A stretch of DNA of 64,000 bases from Mycolicibacterium rufum (GCF_022374875.2 NZ_CP092427.2:1984001-2048000); one strand, 5' to 3'. Shown: positions 1 through 11,959, numbered from the stretch's first letter. The notes: generated from the letters alone by a model not told the origin. Made by a program: numbers and translations.

Positions 1-1449
1 CGCGCCGAGGCCGTGCAGCGCACCCTGGCCACCGCCGGGCGCACCGTGATCTTCTCGGCGACGACGGTCGCGTTGTCGATGTCGGTGATGGTGCTGTTCC
101 CGATGCACTTCCTCAAGTCGTTCGCCTATGCGGGGGTGGCGACGGTCGCGTTCGCCGCGGCGGCCGCCGTGGTGGTCACCCCGGCAGCCCTGGTGCTGCT
201 CGGTGACCGGCACGACGCCCTCGACGTGCGCCGGTTCGCCCGTCGGGTGCTGCGCCGCCCCGACCCGCGACCCGTGCCCGTCGAACAGCGCTTCTGGTAC
301 CGCTGCGCGAAGACCGTGATGCGCCGGGCGCTGCCGCTCGGGCTGGCCGTCGTCGCGCTGCTGATCGTCGCGGGCCTGCCGTTCCTCGGCGTGCGGTGGG
401 GCTTCCCCGACGACCGCGTGCTGCCGCCGTCCGCGTCGGCGCATCAGGTCGGCGACCAGCTGCGGCGCGACTTCGCCGACAACACCGACACCGCGGTCAC
501 CGTCGTCGTCCCCGACACCGGCGGGCTGGGCCCGGCCGAGCTGTCGGCCTACGCCACCGGGCTGTCGCGGGTGCCCGACGTGGTCAGCGTGTCCGCCCCC
601 AGCGGCACGTACGTCGACGGGGTTGCGCAGGGGCCGCCGTCGGCGCCGGCCCGCGAACGGGACGGCAGCGCGTTCCTCACCGTCGCCAGCAGCGCGCCGT
701 TGTTCTCCGACGCGTCGGAGCGCCAACTCGACGCGCTGCACGCCGTACCCGGCCCGGGTGGTCGGACCGTCGAGATGACCGGAACCGCACAGACCAACCG
801 CGACAGCGTCGACGCGATCACCTCCACGCTGCCGCTGGTGCTCGGCCTGATCGCGGTCATCATGTTCGCGCTGCTGTTCCTGCTCACCGGCAGCATCGTG
901 GTTCCTCTCAAAGCTCTTGTGTTGAACGTTCTTTCGTTGACCGCAGCGTTCGGCGCGCTGGTATGGGTGTTCCAGGACGGTCACCTGGGCGGCCTGGGCA
1001 CCACCCCCACCGGCACACTGGTCGCCAACATGCCGGTGCTGCTGTTCTGCATCGCCTTCGGCCTGTCAATGGACTACGAGGTGTTCCTCGTCGCGCGCAT
1101 CCGCGAATTCTGGCTCGCCACCGGACAATCCGACGAGTCGGTGGCGTTGGGCATCGCCTACACCGGCCGCATCATCACCGCGGCCGCGCTGATCATGTCG
1201 ATCTCGTTCGCTGCGCTGATCGCGGCCAGCACGTCGGTGATGCGGATGTTCGGCCTGGGCCTGACACTGGCCGTGCTGGTCGACGCGACGCTCGTGCGCA
1301 TGGTGGCGGTGCCGGCGTTCATGCGTCTGATGGGGGGCTGGAACTGGTGGGCGCCGCACTGGCTCAGGCGGATCCACCGCCGCCTCGGTCTCGAGGAGGA
1401 GCCGGCGGCCCCACCCCCACGGGAACCCACAGAACGGATAGCGCCATGA
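1..1449 (+). CDS. MMPL/RND family lipid transporter, C-terminal part (5' end outside window)
   Basis: The frame is open from the first base, so only the last 482 codons are present. There is a hydrophobic cluster at the start, a single helix near residues 108-128, a hydrophilic domain of about 150 residues, then five or six membrane helices between roughly 275 and 440. This is the second half of an RND/MMPL transporter. MMPL proteins export lipids and polyketides across the mycobacterial inner membrane. The stop overlaps the start of the type III PKS gene (ATGA at 1446-1449), so the two are translationally coupled and the pump probably handles the product of that pathway. The substrate is inferred from context only. 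Confidence 0.88.
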   Translation, partial: RAEAVQRTLATAGRTVIFSATTVALSMSVMVLFPMHFLKSFAYAGVATVAFAAAAAVVVTPAALVLLGDRHDALDVRRFARRVLRRPDPRPVPVEQRFWYRCAKTVMRRALPLGLAVVALLIVAGLPFLGVRWGFPDDRVLPPSASAHQVGDQLRRDFADNTDTAVTVVVPDTGGLGPAELSAYATGLSRVPDVVSVSAPSGTYVDGVAQGPPSAPARERDGSAFLTVASSAPLFSDASERQLDALHAVPGPGGRTVEMTGTAQTNRDSVDAITSTLPLVLGLIAVIMFALLFLLTGSIVVPLKALVLNVLSLTAAFGALVWVFQDGHLGGLGTTPTGTLVANMPVLLFCIAFGLSMDYEVFLVARIREFWLATGQSDESVALGIAYTGRIITAAALIMSISFAALIAASTSVMRMFGLGLTLAVLVDATLVRMVAVPAFMRLMGGWNWWAPHWLRRIHRRLGLEEEPAAPPPREPTERIAP

Positions 1450-2516
1450 ATCCCGTCAGTGTCATCGCCGGCGTCCAAGGTGCGTTGCCGCCGCACCGGT
1501 ACACCCAGCAGGAGGTCACCGAGGCCTTCCTGGCCGTGCCGGCGTTCGCCGGATTCGGCGAGGTCGTGCGCGGTCTGCACGAGCACGCCAAGGTCCACTC
1601 CCGGCACTTCGTGCTCCCCCTCGAGCGTTACCCGGCGCTGCAGGATTTCGGCGAGGCCAACGACATCTACCTCGAGCACGCCGTCGATCTCGGCTGTGAG
1701 GCACTGACGGCGGCGCTCGACGAGGCCGGTGTGCACCCCAGCGATTTGGACCTCATCCTTACCACCACGGTCACCGGTGTCGCGGTGCCCTCGCTGGACG
1801 CCCGCATCGCCGGTCGGCTGGGTCTGCGGCCCGATGTGCGCCGGATCCCGCTGTTCGGGCTGGGCTGCGTCGCCGGTGCGGCGGGCATCGCGCGCATGCA
1901 CGACTATCTGCGCGGGGCACCCGGCCACACCGCCGCGCTGGTGTCGGTCGAACTGTGCTCGCTGACCTACCCGGCGGCCGAGCCGACGATGGCGAGCCTG
2001 GTGGGCAGTGCGCTGTTCGGCGACGGCGCCGCCGCGGTGGTCGCGGTCGGCGAGGATCGCGCGCAGCGGCTCCATCCCCGCGGCCCCGAGGTGGTGGACA
2101 CCCGCAGCCGCATGTATCCCGACTCCCTGGACACCATGGGGTGGCGGGTCGGCAGGAACGGTTTCGCGCTGATCCTGTCGGCGGATCTGCCCGATCTGAT
2201 CGACCGCTACCTCGCCGAGGACATGTCGGCGTTCCTCGGCGCGCATGCGCTGGACGTCGACGACATCGCCGCGTGGGTGTCCCATCCCGGCGGGCCGAAG
2301 GTGATCGAGGCGATCACGGCCGCGCTCGGCCTGGACGACGACGCGCTGGAGCTGACGTGGCGCTCGCTCGCGGAGGTGGGCAACCTGTCGTCGTCGTCGG
2401 TGCTGCACGTGCTGCGCGACACCATCGCCAAGAAGCCTCCGGCCGACGAGCCCGGTCTGCTGATGGCGATGGGCCCGGGCTTCTGCTCGGAGCTCGTGCT
2501 GCTGCGCTGGCGGTGA
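1446..2516 (+). CDS. Type III polyketide synthase
   Basis: A 356-residue thiolase-fold synthase that extends an acyl-CoA starter with malonyl-CoA units. The nucleophile is Cys141 in [10 protein letters not shown]. The catalytic His lies in the [10 protein letters not shown] motif, the Asn in [11 protein letters not shown], and GDGAAAVV is the conserved glycine-rich loop. Length and motifs fit the mycobacterial PKS10/PKS11/PKS18 group. The ATG overlaps the upstream MMPL stop by 4 bp. Three bases separate its stop from a GTG-started methyltransferase, and a FAD oxidoreductase follows. A type III PKS-methyltransferase-oxidoreductase set is known in mycobacteria to make alkyl polyketide quinones. 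Assignment to that product here is inference from gene order. Confidence 0.93.
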   Translation: MNPVSVIAGVQGALPPHRYTQQEVTEAFLAVPAFAGFGEVVRGLHEHAKVHSRHFVLPLERYPALQDFGEANDIYLEHAVDLGCEALTAALDEAGVHPSDLDLILTTTVTGVAVPSLDARIAGRLGLRPDVRRIPLFGLGCVAGAAGIARMHDYLRGAPGHTAALVSVELCSLTYPAAEPTMASLVGSALFGDGAAAVVAVGEDRAQRLHPRGPEVVDTRSRMYPDSLDTMGWRVGRNGFALILSADLPDLIDRYLAEDMSAFLGAHALDVDDIAAWVSHPGGPKVIEAITAALGLDDDALELTWRSLAEVGNLSSSSVLHVLRDTIAKKPPADEPGLLMAMGPGFCSELVLLRWR

Positions 2517-2519
2517 GCG

Positions 2520-3023
2520 GTGCTCGCCTACACGGTGCTGATCGCCGCGGTCGCCGCCGAACGGATCGCCGAACTCGTGGTCTCGCAGCGGAATCTGCGC
2601 TGGAGCCGGGAGCGCGGCGGTGTGGAGTTCGGCGCCGGTCACTACCCGGTGATGGTGGTGCTGCACACCGCGCTGCTGGTGGCCTGTCTGGTCGAGGCGG
2701 CGCACCGCCCGTTCCTGCCCGCACTGGGGTGGCCGATGCTCGGCGTGGTGCTGGCCGCGCAGGCGCTGCGGTGGTGGTGCATCGCCACCCTGGGGCGGCA
2801 GTGGAACACCCGCGTGGTCGTCGTTCCCGGCGCCGGGCGCGTGACCGGCGGCCCGTACCGGTACCTGCGTCACCCGAATTACGTGGCGGTCGCCGCCGAG
2901 GGCATCGCGCTGCCGCTGGTGCACACCGCCTGGCTCACCGCGATCGTCTTCACCGCACTGAACGCGGCACTGCTGCACACCCGAATCGGTTGTGAGAACG
3001 ATGCATTGGCGAGGCTGACGTGA
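2520..3023 (+). CDS. Isoprenylcysteine carboxyl methyltransferase (ICMT)-family membrane methyltransferase
   Basis: A 167-residue membrane protein with four to five hydrophobic segments and the ICMT-type SAM-binding signature near the C-terminus: GGPYRYLRHPNYV, followed by a conserved E in AAEGIALPL. Bacterial members beside type III PKS genes methylate small polyketide phenols rather than prenylated proteins. It starts at GTG 2520, three bases after the PKS stop, and its own stop overlaps the GTG of the next gene (GTGA, 3020-3023). The likely role is O- or C-methylation of the polyketide before or after quinone formation. Substrate is inferred from the operon. Confidence 0.85.
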   Translation: MLAYTVLIAAVAAERIAELVVSQRNLRWSRERGGVEFGAGHYPVMVVLHTALLVACLVEAAHRPFLPALGWPMLGVVLAAQALRWWCIATLGRQWNTRVVVVPGAGRVTGGPYRYLRHPNYVAVAAEGIALPLVHTAWLTAIVFTALNAALLHTRIGCENDALARLT

Positions 3024-4042
3024 TCGACCTGCTGGTCGCCGGCGGCGGACCCGCGGGCCTGGCCACCGCGATCCACGCCGCGCGGCGCGGTCTGCAGACC
3101 GTGGTGCTCGAGAAGCGCCCCGGTTCCGTCGACAAGGCGTGCGGCGAGGGGCTGATGCCGCACGCGGTGCGGGAACTCGGTCGGCTCGGCGCCCACCCTG
3201 CGGGTGTCCCGTTCCGGGGCATCACCTATCTCGACGGTCGGCGGGCCGTCACCGCCGCCTTCGCGTCCGGCCCCGGTCTGGGCGTGCGTCGCACGGCGCT
3301 GCACCGCGGGTTGCTCGACGCCGCGGTCGCCGCCGGGGTGCGCATCGAGGACGGCTCCGTCGGCACGGTCGCCCAGGACGCAGAGGGTGTGTGTGTCAAC
3401 GGTTTCCGCGCCCGGTACCTGGCGGCGGCCGACGGGCTGCACTCCCCGGTCCGCGCCGCACTGGGCCTGTACCGCCCCGGTCCGGCGGTTCGGCGCTGGG
3501 GGTTCACCCGGCACGTCGGCGTCACACCGTGGACCGACTGCGTGGAGGTGCACTGGGCGGCCGATCCGGCGGCCGGGGAGGCGTACGTGACACCCGTGGC
3601 CCCGGACTGCGTCGGGGTCGCGATCCTGACCGCGCGTCAGGGCCGCTTCGACGAGCACCTGGCCGCGTTCCCGGCGTTGCGGGACCGGCTCGCCGGGTTC
3701 CCGCAGGAGCCTGATCGGGCCGCGGGACCGTTGCGGCAACGGGTCTCGCGACGGGTGGCAGGCCGGGTCCTGCTGGTCGGTGACGCGGCCGGCTACGTCG
3801 ACGCGCTGACCGGCGAGGGACTGGGTCTGTCGTTCGCGGCGGCCCGCACGCTCGTCGACTGTGTGGCCGCCGACCGGCCGGCCGACTACGAACGACGGTG
3901 GCGGCGCACCACCCGTCGCTACCGGCTGATGACCGCCGGGGTTCTGCGGGCGAGCCGCAGCCCGCTGCGGCCGCTCATCGTGCCGGCCGCCCGCGTGGCA
4001 CCGCCGGTGTTCACCGGCATCGTCAACCTACTCGCCGAGTAG
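3020..4042 (+). CDS. FAD-dependent oxidoreductase (geranylgeranyl reductase / aromatic hydroxylase-like)
   Basis: A 340-residue flavoprotein. It has an N-terminal dinucleotide-binding motif GGGPAGLA (residues 8-15), the CGEGLMP motif near residue 41 typical of the geranylgeranyl-reductase subgroup, and the second FAD motif GDAAGYVDALTGEG from residue 254. It is the last gene of the MMPL-PKS-methyltransferase operon and starts by GTGA overlap. In the polyketide-quinone model it would oxidise the resorcinol or phenol ring; the family also reduces isoprenoid double bonds, so this is inference. Its last 15 bases overlap the 3' end of the opposing diguanylate cyclase gene. Confidence 0.85.
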   Translation: MIDLLVAGGGPAGLATAIHAARRGLQTVVLEKRPGSVDKACGEGLMPHAVRELGRLGAHPAGVPFRGITYLDGRRAVTAAFASGPGLGVRRTALHRGLLDAAVAAGVRIEDGSVGTVAQDAEGVCVNGFRARYLAAADGLHSPVRAALGLYRPGPAVRRWGFTRHVGVTPWTDCVEVHWAADPAAGEAYVTPVAPDCVGVAILTARQGRFDEHLAAFPALRDRLAGFPQEPDRAAGPLRQRVSRRVAGRVLLVGDAAGYVDALTGEGLGLSFAAARTLVDCVAADRPADYERRWRRTTRRYRLMTAGVLRASRSPLRPLIVPAARVAPPVFTGIVNLLAE

Positions 4043-5863
4043 CACCGCGCCGTCGCGGTACACCGAGATCGCATTGCGGCCATCGGATTTCGCGGTGTAG
4101 AGCGCCTTGTCGGCGCGGTCGAGCAGTTCCCGCACCGCGGCGTCGGGATCCGATCCGGTGAGCCGCCACGGCCGCAGGGTCGCGACGCCGACGCTGATCG
4201 TCACCGTGCCCGTTCCCGTTCCGTCGTGCGGGATCGCCAGCGACCGGATCGCCCGCACCAGACCCTTGGCGAATCCGGCGGCGTCGTCGCAGCCCGACAG
4301 CACGACCGCGAATTCCTCGCCGCCGTAGCGTGCGGCCACGCACACGCTCGGGTCGGCCAGATGGGCGAGCACCTCGGCGAGGTGGCGCAGGCACTCGTCG
4401 CCGGCCTGGTGGCCGTAGAGGTCGTTGAACGATTTGAAGTGGTCGATGTCGACGAACAGCGCCGTGACCTGTTCGCCGTCGACGGCTGCCCGGCTCCAGA
4501 TCTCGGCGGCCCGGTGGGCGAGGCCGCGACGGTTGGCCAGCCCGGTCAGCGGATCGGTGTTCGCCATGTCGGTCAGCGAGTCCTGCACCTCCCGCTCGAG
4601 CGTCACGTCGCGCATGATCGCGGCGGTCAGGCCGTCGGCGGTGCGCCGGCTGTGGAGGACGTACCAGCCCCACGACCCGTCGGTGCGCCGGACGCGGAAC
4701 GGTTCGGAGCCGCCGTCCTCCGGCGATCCGGGGAAGTCGGCGCGGGCCGCGCGGTCGTCGGGATGGACGTGCTCGAGCCAGCGCGCCTTGGTGATCGGCC
4801 CGTCGGGGATGTCGAGGATCTCGTGTCCCTCGGTCGCGCGGTGCAGGACGTTGCCGTCGGCGTCGACGAGGATCACCACGTCGCCGGTTAATTCGGCGAT
4901 CAGTTCGTAGGCCTTGTGGCTGACGTCGTCGAGCGCGACGAGCCGCTCCCGGTCCTCCAGCGCAGCGGCGACGAGCACCACCATCGTGAACGCGCCCAGC
5001 ACGAACACCTGCGCTGAGATCATGGCCTGACCCGGATCCTCCAGCGATGCGGCGAACGGGCCGTACCCGGCGAAGGTGCTGCCGAGCACCAGCGCCGAGC
5101 CGACGGCCATCTCGGCGAACGCCGACGCGATGCCCGAGCGGATCAGCACCAGCAGCGCCGGCAGCGCGGTCAGGAACACCAGCACGAAACTCGACTTCGT
5201 CGCCGACGCGGCACAGAGGCCGACGGTGACCGCGGTCATCGTCGCGAACCACGCCACCTCCCGCCAGGTGTGCCTTCGGGCGTAGTGCCGCCACCGCAGC
5301 ATCAGCGGAACCAGGAACGCGATGCCGACGGCCTCGGTGAGATACCAGGCCATCGCGGCGTAGGCCAGCGCCCGCGCATCGGTGCCCACCTCCCCGTTCA
5401 GCGCCAGCCCGGCGATCCCGATCGGGCTCGCCAGCAACGGCGCGGCGAGCACCCCGTAGAACAGGAACCGCTGCCAGCTGCGCAGCGAGTCGCTGCGGCC
5501 GCTCACCCAGTCCTGGTCGCGGTGCAGCATGACCGCGGCGAACACCACGGCGGTCAGCGTCGACACGACCCCGATCTCCGGCGAGAGCCCCAGGGCGAAC
5601 CGGGCCGGGATGATCTGGATCGCCGCGAACGCGGCCAGGTAGACCGGCCACTGGCGCCGCGGCGAGGTCAGCAGCGCGACCAACTGCGGTGCGACAGCCG
5701 GCCACACCATCGCGTAGGACCAGCTGTCCAGGTAGACCAGACCGCGCACCGCGAAGCACAGCACGCCGACGGTCAGCGTCCACCCGAGCAGCCGCGGCAG
5801 CGGCGGCACCCCACCCGCGGCGCGACGCGTCACGCGCGCCCACCGGTGTATGCCCGTCGCCAT
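4028..5863 (-). CDS. Diguanylate cyclase with MASE1-like membrane sensor and PAS domain
   Basis: About 611 residues from ATG 5863. The frame is open to 5977, but the extra 38 residues are strongly basic and come from lower-GC intergenic sequence, so I prefer the internal start. The first ~290 residues hold about eight membrane helices resembling MASE1. A PAS domain follows (about 320-430, with the WLEHVHPDDR motif), then a GGDEF domain with intact signature GGEEF at 514-518, so it should make cyclic di-GMP from GTP. There is no RxxD inhibitory site five residues before GGEEF, so product inhibition is probably absent. The signal sensed is unknown. It is transcribed towards the PKS operon and divergently from glgP. 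Confidence 0.9.
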   Translation of the reverse strand: MATGIHRWARVTRRAAGGVPPLPRLLGWTLTVGVLCFAVRGLVYLDSWSYAMVWPAVAPQLVALLTSPRRQWPVYLAAFAAIQIIPARFALGLSPEIGVVSTLTAVVFAAVMLHRDQDWVSGRSDSLRSWQRFLFYGVLAAPLLASPIGIAGLALNGEVGTDARALAYAAMAWYLTEAVGIAFLVPLMLRWRHYARRHTWREVAWFATMTAVTVGLCAASATKSSFVLVFLTALPALLVLIRSGIASAFAEMAVGSALVLGSTFAGYGPFAASLEDPGQAMISAQVFVLGAFTMVVLVAAALEDRERLVALDDVSHKAYELIAELTGDVVILVDADGNVLHRATEGHEILDIPDGPITKARWLEHVHPDDRAARADFPGSPEDGGSEPFRVRRTDGSWGWYVLHSRRTADGLTAAIMRDVTLEREVQDSLTDMANTDPLTGLANRRGLAHRAAEIWSRAAVDGEQVTALFVDIDHFKSFNDLYGHQAGDECLRHLAEVLAHLADPSVCVAARYGGEEFAVVLSGCDDAAGFAKGLVRAIRSLAIPHDGTGTGTVTISVGVATLRPWRLTGSDPDAAVRELLDRADKALYTAKSDGRNAISVYRDGAVLLGE

Positions 5864-5905
5864 CCGAACAGTCAACCGCGTCAATATTCGGCTCGGCAAT
5901 ATTTC

Positions 5906-5922
5906 CCGGCAATGTCTGCCGG
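5906..5922. repeat. Small dyad CCGGCA-ATGTC-TGCCGG in the cyclase/glgP intergenic region
   Basis: A perfect 6-bp inverted repeat with a 5-nt spacer in the 137-bp divergent region between the cyclase and glgP. This region is locally AT-richer than its surroundings, with two AATATT motifs at 5882-5905. It could be a regulator site or a short hairpin in the glgP leader. Nothing else identifies it. Confidence 0.3.
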
Positions 5923-6000
5923 TTTTCCGGGTCTTTCCGGGCCGACGCCGTTCGCGCCGTTCATCACGGCGACCCATTCCCGAAACATCCGGACGCCAGA

Positions 6001-8529
<2,529 letters not shown>

Positions 8530-8563
8530 CCCATCCGGACGGCTTCGTGCACCGAATCCCTCG

Positions 8564-9337
8564 GTGACCCGAACATCGGGAACTCCCCGAACGAACTCCC
8601 CGTCGGTGCGACCGTGGCGCCGCGTCCTCGTCGTGCTGGCGGTCAGCCAACTGGTCGCGCCGGTGGTCGTCAGCGCGCTGGCCGGTGACTTTCTGGAGTC
8701 CGGCGCCACAAACGAGGCGCTGATCACGCCGGCCGGCTACGCGTTCAGCCTGTGGGGCGTCATCACGCTGCTGTGCGCGACGACATCGCTGGCGGTGTGG
8801 CGGTTCGGTCTCGGGCCGTCGTGGGAGACCAGCCTGTTGGTCGACGCGTCGGTGGTGTTCGTCGGTTTCAGTCTGTGGCTCGCGGTCGCCGCCCAGGACT
8901 GGCTGTGGGCGACCGTGGCGGTGTTCGCGGTGATGGTCGGCGCGCTGGCGCACATCATGCTGCTGCTCGTGCGCCATCGGAGCGATCTGTCGTGCCCGCC
9001 GTGGCTGGCCACGCTGGCGACGGTCACGTTCGGGCTCTATCTCGGGTGGTCGTCGATCGCGGTGTTCGCCAACGTCGCGGCCGCGCTGATCGACTCCGGA
9101 GTGTCGCCCGACGCGGTGCCGTGGCAGCTCGTGGTGCTCGTCGCCGCCGCGGGCTTCGCGGTGCTGCTGACAGTCACGCTCCGCGGCACCGTCGGCTACG
9201 CGGCGGGCGTGCTGTGGGCGCTGGTGGCGATCGCGATCGGTGCGGCGCAGCGCGACAGCGTGCTGCTCGCGGCGACGGCGGCGGTCGCCGCCGTGATCGT
9301 CGCCGGCGCGACGGCGTGGTCGCGCCGCGTGTCCTAG
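8564..9337 (+). CDS. TspO/MBR-related tryptophan-rich membrane protein
   Basis: 257 residues from GTG 8564, with about seven hydrophobic segments. The stretch ITPAGYAFSLWGVITLL is the hallmark of the longer TspO-related family (tryptophan-rich sensory proteins). These may bind tetrapyrroles or lipids, but their role is poorly defined. The upstream extension of this frame lies inside glgP and is discarded. A second GTG at 8606 would shorten the N-terminus by 14 residues. Its TAG stop shares the palindrome CTAG with the stop of the opposing endonuclease-like gene. Confidence 0.75.
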   Translation: MTRTSGTPRTNSPSVRPWRRVLVVLAVSQLVAPVVVSALAGDFLESGATNEALITPAGYAFSLWGVITLLCATTSLAVWRFGLGPSWETSLLVDASVVFVGFSLWLAVAAQDWLWATVAVFAVMVGALAHIMLLLVRHRSDLSCPPWLATLATVTFGLYLGWSSIAVFANVAAALIDSGVSPDAVPWQLVVLVAAAGFAVLLTVTLRGTVGYAAGVLWALVAIAIGAAQRDSVLLAATAAVAAVIVAGATAWSRRVS

Positions 9338-10230
9338 CGCGCCGGCCATCGCCGACGGCCGCGGCGGTCCTCGGCGGGGTGGGAGGTGATGGTGATCGGT
9401 TGAGCCTCGAGGCGGCACAGCACCCCGAAGTGGTCTGACGGGAAGATTCTCGGCAATGACGGCGCGATCGGTTCGCGGCCGAGCAGGCCGATGTCCGCGG
9501 CCCTCCATGCCGCACCCTTGAGCAGCACCCGGTCGAACCGGACCTGGCGGTGCTTGTCCTTCATGTCGTAGCGCATGTGGTTGATCGAGGTGTCCTCGGT
9601 GAATCCCGGGTCGTCCGGCCGCAAGTGCGGCCACACGTCCCGATACCGCGGGTCCATGGCCCGGCTCTCGTCGTCGCGCATGTTGAAGTCGCCCAGGATC
9701 ACGACGTCACCGTCGTCGCCGAATGCGCGCCACAGCCTCGACATCTGGCGCGCTCGCAGCTGCGAAGCCTTCTTTCCGCTCTCGAGATGAACGGACACGA
9801 TCGTCAGATCCCGTCCGTTGACCGTGAACTCACCCGCCAGGTATCCCCGCGACAGGCGGCTGGGCAACCGCGTGTAGGTGCATCGGCGCACCGGGAGCCG
9901 AGAGAGCATGAGCATGCCGTAGTTGCCGTCGCCGACCACCGCGGCGCGTCGGTAGCTCTCCCGTATCCATGGTTGCGCCAGGAACACCTCGAGCGCCGAG
10001 CGGGTCACCTCCTGGAAGACCATGACGTCGGGGGCTTCCCGGAAGAGCAGTTCGGCGATCGCGTGGTAGCGCTGCTCGCGGTGAAGCTCGTTGAACCAGA
10101 TGTTGAACGTCGCCACCGTCAGTTGCTGACACGTGACCGATCCGTCGTCGTCCCGATCGCGCCAACGATCGGCGGCCGCGTCGTAGCGCCCCACCGGGAC
10201 GGTGATGCGCCTGCGGCGGAACAGGTTCAT
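9334..10230 (-). CDS. Endonuclease/exonuclease/phosphatase (EEP) family protein, TDP2-like
   Basis: A 298-residue protein of the EEP superfamily. Motifs in order are TFNIWF, the metal ligand Glu in VFQEVTRSA, HLESG, GDFNMRDDES and C-terminal PSDHFGVL. This combination resembles tyrosyl-DNA phosphodiesterase 2 more than exonuclease III, suggesting Mg2+-dependent cleavage of a phosphodiester. No signal peptide is visible, so it is cytoplasmic. Its ATG overlaps the stop of the upstream marR-type gene (10227-10230), so both come from one transcript. The 3' end overlaps the TspO-like gene by 4 bp (CTAG). The substrate is not known. Confidence 0.82.
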   Translation of the reverse strand: MNLFRRRRITVPVGRYDAAADRWRDRDDDGSVTCQQLTVATFNIWFNELHREQRYHAIAELLFREAPDVMVFQEVTRSALEVFLAQPWIRESYRRAAVVGDGNYGMLMLSRLPVRRCTYTRLPSRLSRGYLAGEFTVNGRDLTIVSVHLESGKKASQLRARQMSRLWRAFGDDGDVVILGDFNMRDDESRAMDPRYRDVWPHLRPDDPGFTEDTSINHMRYDMKDKHRQVRFDRVLLKGAAWRAADIGLLGREPIAPSLPRIFPSDHFGVLCRLEAQPITITSHPAEDRRGRRRWPAR

Positions 10231-10682
10231 CGCGCGCCCGCGTCGAGTCCGCGTTCCAGCGCACGCAACAACGACAGGGCCGCGGCGATGTCGTACTGCT
10301 GCCCCGACGCATCGAGCGCATCACCGACCAGCCGCGCCCAGATGGTGCGCAGTCGCGCCAGGTTCTCCTCGGCGAGCCGGGTCGAGCGCAATACCACCTG
10401 TCGGCTGTCGGCGGGGTCAGCCGACCGTCTGATCAGTCCTTTGGCCTCGAGGTCGCGCAGTGCGCGGCTCAGGTTGCTGCGCTGCAGCCCCGTTCCGGCG
10501 GCGACGGTGCCGGCGCTGGCGTCGGGATGGTGGTCGATGAAGCGCAGCACGGTCACCTCGGTGGCCGACAGTTCGACGACGTCCGGATCGGCGGCGGCGT
10601 GGGAGCGGACGGCGCGCGCCACCGCCATCACGACGTCGGCGAGGTCCGCGAGCTGCTCGGCGCGGGCGGGACGGGCTTGCAC
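10227..10682 (-). CDS. MarR-family transcriptional regulator
   Basis: A 151-residue winged-helix protein. LSATEVTVLRFI and TGLQRSNLSRALRDLEAKGLI form the helix-turn-helix, followed by a wing (RSADPADSRQVVL) and a dimerising C-terminal helix. It is divergently transcribed from an MFS drug-efflux gene across 65 bp that contain an AT-rich 8-bp inverted repeat, the classic arrangement for repression of both units. The EEP gene is its downstream operon partner. Confidence 0.9.
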   Translation of the reverse strand: MQARPARAEQLADLADVVMAVARAVRSHAAADPDVVELSATEVTVLRFIDHHPDASAGTVAAGTGLQRSNLSRALRDLEAKGLIRRSADPADSRQVVLRSTRLAEENLARLRTIWARLVGDALDASGQQYDIAAALSLLRALERGLDAGAR

Positions 10683-10698
10683 GATCCCACCCTACCTG

Positions 10699-10720
10699 AT
10701 AGTTATGTAATGATAACTAT
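10699..10720. promoter_or_regulatory. Probable MarR operator
   Basis: Inverted repeat ATAGTTAT (10699-10706) / ATAACTAT (10713-10720) with a 6-nt spacer, in the only AT-rich patch between the divergent marR-type and MFS genes. A third half-site, GATAAC, follows at 10726-10731. Position and symmetry fit a MarR dimer site overlapping the MFS promoter. Binding is inferred. Confidence 0.65.
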
Positions 10721-10747
10721 TTTCTGATAACCATCTTGGGAGACTCC

Positions 10748-11959
10748 ATGACCGCCACCGTCGACACGACGGCGCGCCGGGACGCGACACCGCAGATCAC
10801 GATCGGCCTGCTCGTCACGCTGGCGCTGCTGTCGGCCGTCGCGCCGTTCGCCACCGACCTGTATCTGCCCGCGTTCCCGCAGATGGTCGACGACCTGCAC
10901 ACCTCCCCGACCAGCGTGCAGCTGACATTGACCGCGTTCCTGCTCGGCCTCGCGGCCGGTCAGTTGGTGTTCGGTCCGCTCTCGGATCGGTACGGACGGG
11001 TCAGACCCCTGGTCATCGGCGCGGTGGTGTGCGTGCTCGCCAGCGCGGTCACCGTCCTCGCCCCGACCATCGAGGTGCTCGTCGCGGCCCGACTCGCGCA
11101 GGGACTCACCGGGGCGGCAGGCATGGTGATCGGCCGCGCGATCATCTCCGACCTGGCCAGCGGACGCGCCGCCGCGCGCGCCTTCAGCCTGATGATGATC
11201 GTCGGCGGCATCGCCCCGATCGCGGCGCCGCTGGCCGGTGGATTCCTGGTGCAGCCGTTGGGCTGGCGCGGTGCGCTCGCGGTGATCCTCGGTCTCGTCG
11301 TCGCGATGCTCGTCGCCGCGCTCGTAGTGATCCGCGAGACCCACACCGAGGAGCGCCGCGCCGCGCTGCGCGCCGACAGGGCCACCACGGGCTCACCGCT
11401 GCGGGACCTGACGCGACGCGCCTACCTCGGCCATCTGGTGGCGTTCGGGTTCGCGTTCGCGGTCATGATGGCCTACATCTCCGCGTCGCCGTTCGTCTAC
11501 CAGACGATGATGGGCCTGAGCTCGGCGCAGTACGGAGCGATGTTCGGCGTCAACGCCTTCGGGCTGCTGATGATGAGTGCGACCAGCGCGCGCCTCACCG
11601 CGCGCGTCGAGCCTCGCACACTGGCCGGCGTCGGCCTCGCGGTCATCCTGGTGGCGGGCACCGCGGTCCTGATCCTCGCGATCGCCGGTGTTGCCGCGGG
11701 TTGGCTGGCTCTGCCGCTGTTCTTCGCGGTCGCCGGCATGGGGCTGATCTTCGGCAACACCACCGCGCTGGCGTTGTCCGCCGCGCCGCGCGCCGCAGGC
11801 ACCGCATCGGCTCTCCTCGGTGCCACGCAGTTCGGGTTGGCGGCCGTGGTGTCGCCGCTGGTCGGTCTCGGCGGGGAGCACACCGCGATACCGCTGGGCA
11901 TCGTGATGGTGAGCGCCGCGGCGATGGCCGGCCTCGGCTTCGTCACCGCCCGCCCCTGA
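10748..11959 (+). CDS. MFS drug-efflux transporter, Bcr/CflA type
   Basis: 403 residues from ATG 10748, chosen because a GGGAG ribosome site lies just upstream. About twelve membrane helices. APFATDLYLPAFPQM is the Bcr/CflA signature, and GPLSDRYGRVRPL is the MFS loop 2-3 motif. Proton-driven export of chloramphenicol-, bicyclomycin- or sulfonamide-like compounds is the family role. It faces the MarR regulator across a shared operator and is probably induced when the ligand binds MarR. Confidence 0.92.
   Translation: MTATVDTTARRDATPQITIGLLVTLALLSAVAPFATDLYLPAFPQMVDDLHTSPTSVQLTLTAFLLGLAAGQLVFGPLSDRYGRVRPLVIGAVVCVLASAVTVLAPTIEVLVAARLAQGLTGAAGMVIGRAIISDLASGRAAARAFSLMMIVGGIAPIAAPLAGGFLVQPLGWRGALAVILGLVVAMLVAALVVIRETHTEERRAALRADRATTGSPLRDLTRRAYLGHLVAFGFAFAVMMAYISASPFVYQTMMGLSSAQYGAMFGVNAFGLLMMSATSARLTARVEPRTLAGVGLAVILVAGTAVLILAIAGVAAGWLALPLFFAVAGMGLIFGNTTALALSAAPRAAGTASALLGATQFGLAAVVSPLVGLGGEHTAIPLGIVMVSAAAMAGLGFVTARP

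Noticed and set aside
4023..5912. Long open frame on the minus strand, one frame off the diguanylate cyclase
   Set aside because: Composition is Arg/Gly/Ala-rich with no family motifs; the overlapping frame has intact PAS and GGEEF.
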